A DNA stretch of 21,871 bases. Origin: an uncultured Bacteroidota bacterium (GTDB lineage: Bacteria; Bacteroidota; Bacteroidia; Flavobacteriales; Flavobacteriaceae). This document shows positions 15,674-21,871 of this stretch, piece by piece. The stretch spans positions 1 through 21,871 of the forward strand of contig CACLQG010000018.1 in NCBI GenBank assembly GCA_902609035.1, given 5' to 3'. Within the stretch, counting starts at the first letter, position 1; every line of letters begins with the position of its first letter. Under the pieces are notes generated by a model. That model did not search any database, had not been told where the DNA came from, and was given only the letters and a program-made list of their open reading frames with translations. The translations under genes and the position numbers were made by a program.

Positions 15674-16840
15674 TTATTGAATATTTTTTACCCTTTGATT
15701 GTTTTCGACTAAAATGGCTCCTTCGTCCACGATGAGGTCACCCTCTTTTAGACCTTTTAGAATTTCCACTTTTTCAAGCCCCTTTTTTCCCAATTTCACA
15801 AAAACCTGTTGGGTGAGGTACACCTGATCTTTACCCTCAGATTTGAGTTTGAAAATATATTTATCACCACTTGCATTTTCTTTTATCACCCGAATTGGAA
15901 TCATTATTGCACTGGGATTACTGTAATTATTGATATTTAACTTACAGGTCATATTATGTTTAATCATTAGTTTAGGGTTGTCGAGTGGTGTTTCCACTCT
16001 AAAACTACGATTGTTGGGATTGATAAAATTTCCAGTTTGGCGAATTCTGCCTGAGAATTTTGTATTCAATATGGGAATCTCTACCTCCGCTATAGTTCCT
16101 TTTTTGATCTGACTCAGGTAACGCTCTGGCACATTCCCCTCGGCATACATTTTTTCGAGGTTTACGATTCTCAATACGGGAGTTTGACCCGGTAACAAAT
16201 TGGCTCCTATATTGGCCACAATTTCGTCTATCGTACCTGAAAAGGGTGCCATAATCTGAGTGCGTAGTAATTGTTTTTTCACTTGCTCTATGGTTTTCAG
16301 CAGGCTTTCATAAGAGGCTTTGGCTTGAAGTAACTGCATTTCTGATCCTATATTTTGATCCCAAAGTCTTTGGGTACGATAATATGTAGTCTTAGACAAC
16401 TCTGCTTGAATCTGTAATTGCTCCAACTGATTTTTTAATCCTGCGTCGTCAATCTGCGCTAAGAGTTTTCCTTTTTTTACTTGTTGTCCCTCTTTGACAT
16501 AGAGTTTTTTGAGTGTTCCACTGTGCTCAGGATATAGCAATACATTTTGTCTAGTTTTGATGTTGGCTTGAATTTCGATAAAGTGATCAAAATTTTCAGT
16601 TTTTACCTCAATTAAAGAGATCAGTGCTAGTTTTTCAGAAGGGTCCAAATCTGCTATGGCAGTATTGATTTGATTTAACTCCAATTTCAAGGCATTAAGT
16701 TTTTTTAATTTACTTGATCTTTGAACCTTTAGTCCTTTGAGGTTTTTGGCAGCGATCAATTCAGGAGTAGTTGCAGGTTGATCCCCGTAGCAAGCTAAAG
16801 TAAAGAAAGCGATACTTAGGATATAGATATTTTTTTTCAT
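15674..16840 (-). CDS. Efflux membrane-fusion protein (HlyD/AcrA-like lipoprotein)
   Basis: The periplasmic adaptor that links the RND pump to the outer-membrane channel. The N-terminus is a lipoprotein signal with lipobox FTLAC, placing the lipidated Cys at residue 17. A helical segment (about 30-66) precedes the core. The two biotinyl-lipoyl halves are HSGTLKKLYVKEGQQVKKGK (106-125) and APFSGTIDEIVANIGANLLP (198-217), with a coiled-coil hairpin between them (about 133-192). Beta-barrel and membrane-proximal domains follow. Total length is 388 residues. The gene starts 3 bp after the TolC-like gene and ends 15 bp before the RND ATG, so the three are one operon. Confidence 0.95.
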   Translation of the reverse strand: MKKNIYILSIAFFTLACYGDQPATTPELIAAKNLKGLKVQRSSKLKKLNALKLELNQINTAIADLDPSEKLALISLIEVKTENFDHFIEIQANIKTRQNVLLYPEHSGTLKKLYVKEGQQVKKGKLLAQIDDAGLKNQLEQLQIQAELSKTTYYRTQRLWDQNIGSEMQLLQAKASYESLLKTIEQVKKQLLRTQIMAPFSGTIDEIVANIGANLLPGQTPVLRIVNLEKMYAEGNVPERYLSQIKKGTIAEVEIPILNTKFSGRIRQTGNFINPNNRSFRVETPLDNPKLMIKHNMTCKLNINNYSNPSAIMIPIRVIKENASGDKYIFKLKSEGKDQVYLTQQVFVKLGKKGLEKVEILKGLKEGDLIVDEGAILVENNQRVKNIQ

Positions 16841-16843
16841 TGG

Positions 16844-18187
16844 TTAATCGTTATTATATTGATTTAGTAGGGTTTCGATTGCTACTTTATTAGTGATTAC
16901 TTTTTGAATGGCAGCGACAAAATTGATTTGAGCAATATAGAGCTGTTGCTGTGCCATGCGAAGTTCAAAACTCTTTACCATTCCCTCATAGAATTTGGTT
17001 TGATTTTTTTTTTCTATACTCTCGGCTAGTCTGAGGTTCTCTTTTTCGGTATAGTAATTTTCAATGCAGAGTTGATATTCATTGAGTTTAGCATTTACTT
17101 CAATTCTGATTTTGGACTGCGTTTCCTCCAATTGGGTGACGGCTTGATCCAAACTTATTTTTGCTTTTTGGGTACTGGCACTTCTTCCCAAAGAACTGAA
17201 AATGGGAATTTTTACATTCAAGCCCAGCAGAGAGGAAGCATACCATTTTTGGTCGCTATCAGCAAAAGTGAACCTATTGTTATTTCCGGTGTAGGTTTGG
17301 TTTACAAAGGCATTTAATTTGGGTAGGGCTTTAGATTTCTCAAGCTTTAATTTCAATGCTTCAGATTTAACATTGTTGTCAGCTATTTTAATATCGATAT
17401 TGTTCTCAATATTATTGGTATTAGGTAGGATTTCTAAGTAGAGGTGTTCATTAAAAATATCTTCCAGTTCATTGGTCAATTTTAAAGTAGCATCTATGGG
17501 ATAACCAATCACAAATTTGAGCATGTCTTCTTCAATCTTCAATAAGTTTTTGGCGTATTTCAACCGACTGTTGGTTTGGGCAAGCGTAATTTGTATTTGT
17601 TGAACACTCTCTTCTTCCTCAAAACCATTTTGGAAGAGCTGATGGATTTCCTCAAAATTGCTTTCCAAGGAAACTTTATTATTTTCCAAAAAGAGGATGT
17701 TATATTTTGCCAATAAAACATTGGAGTAGAGATTAGTAATCAGTTTCCTTATTTCCAAACTGGCCTTTTCGAATAAGTTTTCCGAAATCGCCAAATACGC
17801 CTTAGTGGCTTGCAGTCCCACTAGATAGGAACCGTCAAATAGAAGTTGTTCTACCTTTACCGATCCAATCATATTTTGTTCTGTCCCAAAAGTCAGTTCT
17901 GCAAAATCTCCAGTGTTGCCTCCAAAAAACTCTGCTGGAACTAATGATACTGGCATTTCCAAAAAATTCTGATAATTGATTTCCGAGCTAATTTGTGGCA
18001 GACCTGTAGCAATGATTTTCCATTTGTCCTTCTTTGCTTTTTGAACATCTCGGTCAGCGTTGATGATCGAGCTGTTGTTTGTCAACCCAAAGTTTATGGC
18101 CTCTTCCAAGCTAAGCGACTCGGGTAACTCTTGTGCCTGGATCATTCGTGCGAAAAAGTTTAAAAATAAAAATAAATGAAGCTTCAT
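16844..18187 (-). CDS. TolC-family outer-membrane efflux channel
   Basis: The outer-membrane factor of the exporter. The 447-residue protein begins with a hydrophobic signal peptide (about 1-18, likely cut after MIQA) and then LSLEEAINFGLTNNSSI, the typical first helix of outer-membrane efflux proteins. The repeat helices recur around 225-300 and 330-440 with long heptad-like stretches. Length and order fit TolC/OprM homologues. It starts 4 bp after the tetR stop and ends 3 bp before the fusion-protein start. No lipobox Cys is seen, so it is probably not lipid-anchored. Confidence 0.93.
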   Translation of the reverse strand: MKLHLFLFLNFFARMIQAQELPESLSLEEAINFGLTNNSSIINADRDVQKAKKDKWKIIATGLPQISSEINYQNFLEMPVSLVPAEFFGGNTGDFAELTFGTEQNMIGSVKVEQLLFDGSYLVGLQATKAYLAISENLFEKASLEIRKLITNLYSNVLLAKYNILFLENNKVSLESNFEEIHQLFQNGFEEEESVQQIQITLAQTNSRLKYAKNLLKIEEDMLKFVIGYPIDATLKLTNELEDIFNEHLYLEILPNTNNIENNIDIKIADNNVKSEALKLKLEKSKALPKLNAFVNQTYTGNNNRFTFADSDQKWYASSLLGLNVKIPIFSSLGRSASTQKAKISLDQAVTQLEETQSKIRIEVNAKLNEYQLCIENYYTEKENLRLAESIEKKNQTKFYEGMVKSFELRMAQQQLYIAQINFVAAIQKVITNKVAIETLLNQYNND

Positions 18188-18191
18188 GGGT

Positions 18192-18791
18192 TTATATCGT
18201 TTTGTTGTATTCCGCTAAAAATTGTAAACCTTTTGCAGTGGCTATTGCCCTGAGGTGGTAGTCAATGTATTTTCCAATGATCTGGTCGATGTCATAATCT
18301 TCGGGGGGAAACAATTCTATATCTCTTAATCCCCTAAACCCATTAAAGTATATCCGCATTATAAACTCTGGATCTATAGTTGTTCTAAAAAGACCTGAAT
18401 CCATACCCTTTTTCAGACTCAATTTAAAAGTGTTTCCAAAGGTGGAAAGCTCTTTTTTTCTGATTTCTATATAAATGGCTGGGTAATATTTTTGTAACTG
18501 GTATTGAGGGGACTTATCTTTGTTTCCCAAAACCTGAACCGCTATTTTTTTGATTTCATAGAGCGCCTCAATGGGGTTGTCCATTGAGGTTTGAATGGTA
18601 ATGATTTTATCTTTTACCTCTTCAAAAACGTGCAATACAGCCGACCGCACTAAAGAAGTTTTATCACCGAAATAGTGATAAATTGTCTTTTTGGAGATAC
18701 GCATATGTTCGGCGATATCATCCATAGTAACTGCTTTATATCCATATTGGAGGAATAAAGAAGAAGCGGACAGAACGATTTCCTTATCCAT
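18192..18791 (-). CDS. TetR-family transcriptional regulator
   Basis: A 199-residue regulator, probably the local repressor of the exporter operon of which it is the first gene. The N-terminal DNA-binding domain shows VTMDDIAEHMRISKKTIYHY (22-41), the classic TetR helix-turn-helix, followed by FGDKTSLV. The C-terminal ligand/dimer domain is divergent, so the inducer is unknown. The frame is open to an ATG at 18870-18872, but the promoter boxes lie inside that extension and TetR homology begins at residue 1 of the shorter form. I therefore chose ATG 18789-18791. The stop is 4 bp from the TolC-like start. A 28-bp inverted repeat overlaps its -33 element. Confidence 0.92.
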   Translation of the reverse strand: MDKEIVLSASSLFLQYGYKAVTMDDIAEHMRISKKTIYHYFGDKTSLVRSAVLHVFEEVKDKIITIQTSMDNPIEALYEIKKIAVQVLGNKDKSPQYQLQKYYPAIYIEIRKKELSTFGNTFKLSLKKGMDSGLFRTTIDPEFIMRIYFNGFRGLRDIELFPPEDYDIDQIIGKYIDYHLRAIATAKGLQFLAEYNKTI

Positions 18792-18804
18792 ATAAATTTT
18801 TTGG

Positions 18805-18835
18805 CAAAAATATGACAGAAAACTTTTAAAACAAA
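18805..18835 (-). promoter_or_regulatory. Promoter of the tetR-tolC-mfp-rnd operon
   Basis: On the minus strand TTTG (plus 18832-18835) and TATTTTTG (plus 18805-18812) are separated by exactly 19 bp, a near-perfect Bacteroidota promoter. The -7 box ends 13 bp before the tetR ATG, implying a very short leader. Its position inside the longer tetR frame decides the start codon. Confidence 0.8.
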
Positions 18836-18845
18836 AAAAGTTTCC
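18818..18845. promoter_or_regulatory. Candidate TetR operator
   Basis: GAAAACTTTT (18818-18827) and AAAAGTTTCC (18836-18845) form an inverted repeat of 10-bp arms with 8-bp spacing and one mismatch. It covers the -33 element of the tetR promoter. Size and position suit a TetR dimer site for autorepression. The A/T-rich content lowers certainty. Confidence 0.45.
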
Positions 18846-18866
18846 AAAGTTTATGTCTTTTTTACA

Positions 18867-18895
18867 TTGCATTAATTTTTGGCGGTGTATTTTTA
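18867..18895 (+). promoter_or_regulatory. Promoter of the polyprenyl synthase gene
   Basis: TTG (18867-18869) and TATTTTTA (18888-18895) are 18 bp apart and the ATG follows 15 bp later. The -7 box differs from TAnnTTTG in the last base only. It is back to back with the tetR promoter. Confidence 0.45.
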
Positions 18896-18910
18896 ACGAA
18901 ATTAAATTTT

Positions 18911-19888
18911 ATGGATCTTTTCAAGGCCTATCAAGAGGAATTCCAGTCTGCTCTTGAAAATTTTAATCAGGATAAATTTCCGCAAAACCTATACATTCCA
19001 ATACAATACTTATTGGAATTGGGAGGAAAGAGAATCCGACCCTTCTTAACTTTGATGGCAGGGGAGGTTTTTGGTGTTACGGTTAAAGATGCCCTGGGTG
19101 CAGCAATGGCTGTTGAGGTTTTCCATAATTTCACCCTTATGCACGACGACATCATGGACAGCGCAGCTTTGCGAAGGGGCAAAACTACTGTACATGAAAA
19201 ATGGGATGTAAATACTGCAATACTTTCTGGCGACGCCATGTTGATCAAAGCTTATCAAGCTCTTGAAAGTTATCCCACCGATGTTTTTCAAAAACTCACT
19301 CGTCTATTAAGCAAAACTGCTTTAGAGGTTTGCGAGGGGCAGCAGTACGATATGGATTTTGAAACCAACTCAAGTGTTTCTCAAGAAGAGTACATAGAAA
19401 TGATCCGACTTAAAACTGGGGTTTTGGTCGGTTGCGCACTTCAAATGGGAGCCATTATCGCTAAGGCTTCTGATTTAGACCAAAAGGCCATTTATGATTT
19501 TGGTATTCAGTTGGGATTAGCATTTCAATTGCAAGACGATTATCTGGACACTTTTGGAGATCAAGCTTCTTTTGGAAAAAAAATTGGTGGAGACATATTA
19601 GAAGATAAAAAAACCATTCTTTACCATTTGGCGCTCAAGGTGGCAGACAAGGAACAAGCAAATGAACTGCAATCGCTTTTGGGAGCAGACAATCTTCTCA
19701 AGGGAGAAGAAAAAATCAATAAAGTAAAAACTATATTTGAAGCCACATCGGCGAAATCTTCTACCCGAGATTTGATTCAGTATCATTCCAAATTAGCCAA
19801 TATAGAATTGGAAAAACTAAGCATCAACGAGAATCAAAAAAGTAGTTTTCGGAACCTGAAAAATTGGATGACGTATCGCACCTATTAA
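18911..19888 (+). CDS. Polyprenyl diphosphate synthase (GGPP/FPP-type)
   Basis: A trans-isoprenyl diphosphate synthase that condenses isopentenyl diphosphate onto an allylic primer. The 325-residue all-helical protein has GGKRIRP (38-44), the first aspartate-rich motif DDIMD (79-83) followed by RRG, and the second motif DDYLD (209-213) followed by GDQASFGKKIGGDI. Both Mg-binding sites are intact. The first motif lacks the two-residue insertion of E. coli IspA. Met77 and Thr75 lie just before it, in the region that sets chain length, but I cannot state the product with certainty. The convergent lycopene cyclase suggests geranylgeranyl diphosphate for carotenoids; a quinone side chain is the alternative. 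Confidence 0.93.
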   Translation: MDLFKAYQEEFQSALENFNQDKFPQNLYIPIQYLLELGGKRIRPFLTLMAGEVFGVTVKDALGAAMAVEVFHNFTLMHDDIMDSAALRRGKTTVHEKWDVNTAILSGDAMLIKAYQALESYPTDVFQKLTRLLSKTALEVCEGQQYDMDFETNSSVSQEEYIEMIRLKTGVLVGCALQMGAIIAKASDLDQKAIYDFGIQLGLAFQLQDDYLDTFGDQASFGKKIGGDILEDKKTILYHLALKVADKEQANELQSLLGADNLLKGEEKINKVKTIFEATSAKSSTRDLIQYHSKLANIELEKLSINENQKSSFRNLKNWMTYRTY

Positions 19889-21018
19889 AACAATCTTTTC
19901 CAAAGTGCCCCTACAAATTGACCAACATTAAAGGATCGCATGATTTGAAACTCCTGCCATAGTGAACTCTTTTCATCCAAGAATTTAAATATCACCCTAG
20001 ACGAATTTTTTCGAAACATTCTTCTGAATAAATCTGCTCCGTTGGCATTCTCTTTCGCCAGTACATCGATAAATAGCAAATCGTAAAACCAGAATCGATC
20101 TCTTTTACCAAATCGAGACAGGGGCTGTTCTTTTTTCAAGAATTCTACCAATTCTCTCGTTTTTTGATTGATTCGTTGGAAGGTATATCCTGTACTGGGT
20201 TTAGTCCACCCTCCAGCTGTGCCGATATGCAAAAGGTAACTGCTGTTTTTTAAATCAAATCGATAGCAGGTCATGGGAATTTTTCCTTCTTCTTCTTCCA
20301 CGACATCATATCCACCTGTTGGTATTTTTTTTAAAAAAGCACTTATGGCATCGGTATATTCTTTTTTTTCCAAAAGGTTTTCAGAAAAAAGGGTGTATTC
20401 CAACAAGGCTTTATTAGAGTTTAGAGGCAATAGATACATGAATCGGGTATTTCCTTTTTGGGGGACATTAAAATTCATGAACTCGATTCTGTCAGAATCA
20501 AAACAAGGCTTTTGGGTCTCTACCACTTGTCCCACAAAATGTTGTAACAACACGGGGTATTTTTTTTGATCGTACAAATTTTTGGGATCATATATACTCG
20601 AAAAAATTTTATTACCCTGATAAGATTGGATTTCGGTAGTCACTATATTTTCCTCTATCAGAATTACTCTTTCTTTGATTTGGGTCAGTTGATTAAACTC
20701 TGCCAACTGCTTTTTCATCGATTTGTAAAAATCAATACTTCTGATCATCTTGTACTTGAAAGGTTCTAGAGAAAAATCTATTTCAAAATTTTCAGCATTG
20801 AAATAGGCTTGATTCCAGGTTTTATATACGATTCCCTCCAAGTCTCCATCGCCAGACTCCCAAAAGCACCAAGTACGGTCATTGGTGTTTTTGTAATCTT
20901 TTTCGATAAGCAGTATAGATTTGTCAATAAAGTATGGGTCATTGCATATTCTGTACGCCAAAAGCAAACCCGAAGCACCTCCTCCACAAATAATATAGTC
21001 GAAATGATTTTTATGCAT
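19885..21018 (-). CDS. crtY: Lycopene beta-cyclase (CrtY type)
   Basis: This flavoprotein cyclises the ends of lycopene to beta-rings, giving beta-carotene. The 377-residue protein starts with a dinucleotide-binding fold, DYIICGGGASGLLLAYRI (7-24). It then shows the CrtY motif NDRTWCFWE (46-54), LLPLNSNKALLEYT (196-209) around the catalytic acid region, and GTAGGWTKPSTGYTF (266-280). Length fits bacterial CrtY (about 380-390). No crtB, crtI or crtZ is present in the window, so the pathway is split. Its stop overlaps the polyprenyl synthase stop by 4 bp, tail to tail. It starts at ATG and diverges from the ZIP transporter. Confidence 0.94.
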   Translation of the reverse strand: MHKNHFDYIICGGGASGLLLAYRICNDPYFIDKSILLIEKDYKNTNDRTWCFWESGDGDLEGIVYKTWNQAYFNAENFEIDFSLEPFKYKMIRSIDFYKSMKKQLAEFNQLTQIKERVILIEENIVTTEIQSYQGNKIFSSIYDPKNLYDQKKYPVLLQHFVGQVVETQKPCFDSDRIEFMNFNVPQKGNTRFMYLLPLNSNKALLEYTLFSENLLEKKEYTDAISAFLKKIPTGGYDVVEEEEGKIPMTCYRFDLKNSSYLLHIGTAGGWTKPSTGYTFQRINQKTRELVEFLKKEQPLSRFGKRDRFWFYDLLFIDVLAKENANGADLFRRMFRKNSSRVIFKFLDEKSSLWQEFQIMRSFNVGQFVGALWKRLF

Positions 21019-21074
21019 TGCACCCCAAAATTAGTCAATCCCTTTAACAGTCGACGAAATTACCCACTTTTATC

Positions 21075-21082
21075 TATATTTG
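21075..21082 (+). promoter_or_regulatory. -7 promoter element for the ZIP transporter gene
   Basis: TATATTTG is an exact TAnnTTTG match, 21 bp before the ATG at 21104. The expected -33 position reads CGAC, so no upstream element is supported. No zinc-regulator (Zur-like) palindrome was recognised around it. Confidence 0.55.
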
Positions 21083-21103
21083 TCAGCGATTACAACTGTT
21101 ATA

Positions 21104-21871
21104 ATGGACACTGTCATCGAATATTTTTCAAGTATAAGTCCTGTCAAAGGCGCACTTTATGCTACCGTTTTTACATGGTTGTTGACTGCTTTTGGCGCTT
21201 CCTTTGTTTTTTTGTTCAAAACTATGAACCGCGGATTTCTAGATGGTATGCTAGGTTTTACTGGAGGAGTAATGGTAGCGGCCAGTTTTTGGAGTCTTTT
21301 GGCACCCGGAATAGAAATGTCACCCGGCGAGGGATTCGTCAAGGTCATTCCTGCTGCCATAGGTTTTGGTTTGGGGGCACTGTTTATTTTCAGTTTGGAT
21401 AAAGTCCTACCCCATATTCACATCAATTTTAAGGATTCTGAGGGAATTAAGACTCCTTGGCACAAAACTACGCTTTTGGTATTGGCAATCACCCTTCACA
21501 ACATTCCAGAAGGTTTAGCAGTAGGCGTTCTCTTTGGGGGAGTAGCCGCAGGAATTCCAGAGGCCTCTATTGGAGGAGCCATTGCGTTAGCCATAGGTAT
21601 AGGTATTCAAAATTTCCCCGAGGGAGTAGCTGTTTCCATGCCCTTAAGAAGACAAGGAGTCAGTAGGTTAAAAAGCTTTTGGTACGGTCAGATGTCCGCC
21701 ATAGTAGAACCTGTTGCTGCTGTATTGGGTGCCGTAGCCGTTACTTTCTTTACTCCGATTTTACCCTATGCCTTAGCTTTTGCTGCGGGTGCAATGATTT
21801 TTGTTGTAGTAGAAGAAGTAATTCCCGAGACTCAATTGGACAACTACACTGATTTAGCGACTTTGGGATTT
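21104..21871 (+). CDS. ZIP-family metal transporter (3' end outside window)
   Basis: A ZIP permease, probably importing zinc or another divalent metal across the inner membrane. The frame is open for 256 codons to the window edge without a stop. Hydrophobic helices begin at about residues 17, 46, 82, 122, 155, 197 and 220. Helix 4 has HNIPEGLAVG (His132, Glu136) and helix 5 has QNFPEGVAVS (Asn170, Glu173), the metal site of the family; helix 6 has GQMSAIVEP and the next helix VVVEEVIPE. The sequence resembles the GufA/ZupT branch, and few residues should be missing at the C-terminus. Metal specificity cannot be read. Confidence 0.92.
   Translation, partial: MDTVIEYFSSISPVKGALYATVFTWLLTAFGASFVFLFKTMNRGFLDGMLGFTGGVMVAASFWSLLAPGIEMSPGEGFVKVIPAAIGFGLGALFIFSLDKVLPHIHINFKDSEGIKTPWHKTTLLVLAITLHNIPEGLAVGVLFGGVAAGIPEASIGGAIALAIGIGIQNFPEGVAVSMPLRRQGVSRLKSFWYGQMSAIVEPVAAVLGAVAVTFFTPILPYALAFAAGAMIFVVVEEVIPETQLDNYTDLATLGF

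Noticed and set aside
18792..18872. 27-residue N-terminal extension of the TetR regulator
   Set aside because: It contains both boxes of a near-consensus promoter and no TetR homology; the helix-turn-helix domain is complete from ATG 18791.
20809..21402. 197-residue plus-strand reading frame across the crtY start and the ZIP gene
   Set aside because: It covers crtY in antisense and the ZIP gene in a shifted frame; its translation is rich in Arg, Cys and Phe with no domain, whereas the ZIP frame has clear motifs.
1..21871. CRISPR arrays, tRNA or rRNA genes, insertion sequences, attachment sites
   Set aside because: No regularly spaced repeats, cloverleaf-like sequences, transposase motifs or paired terminal repeats were found by eye on either strand.

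Overview
The window is a compact chromosomal segment from a member of the Bacteroidota. A pigmented, flavobacterium-like or related lineage is likely, but the sequence alone does not fix the family. Four things point there: several intergenic regions carry the phylum's -7 promoter element TAnnTTTG, starts mostly lack a Shine-Dalgarno sequence, a DUF3127 gene is present, and the order rplM-rpsI-rpsB-tsf matches the phylum. I saw no tRNA, rRNA, CRISPR array, insertion sequence or prophage. Most of it is conserved core genome.

Layout. Positions 1-775 hold the 3' part of greA and a HIT-family gene, which meet a membrane histidine kinase (778-1923, minus) tail to tail. DUF3127 (2032-2406, plus) faces tag (minus). 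A ribosomal operon on the minus strand runs rplM-rpsI-rpsB-tsf (5746 down to 3058), with a putative structured leader before rpsB and a terminator after tsf. Next is about 690 bp without an intact gene, holding what looks like a decayed reading frame. Then come polA (minus) and tadA (plus) back to back, a shared bidirectional terminator, a cold-shock gene, a small two-helix membrane protein and aspS (all minus).

From 18791 down to 12221 lies a four-gene minus-strand operon encoding a TetR regulator, a TolC-like outer-membrane channel, a lipoprotein membrane-fusion protein and a large RND transporter. Together these make a complete, probably self-regulated tripartite exporter. Divergent from it is a polyprenyl diphosphate synthase, whose 3' end overlaps a convergent lycopene cyclase (crtY). 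The two probably belong to carotenoid synthesis, with the other crt genes elsewhere. The window ends inside a ZIP-family metal transporter.

I did not find a convincing new biological system. The items most worth a second look are the SSB-like C-terminal tip on the DUF3127 protein, the folded rpsB leader, a 28-bp inverted repeat on the tetR promoter, and the decayed reading frame between rplM and polA. Several starts were moved from the longest frame to a better-supported codon: tag, tadA, the RND gene and tetR.
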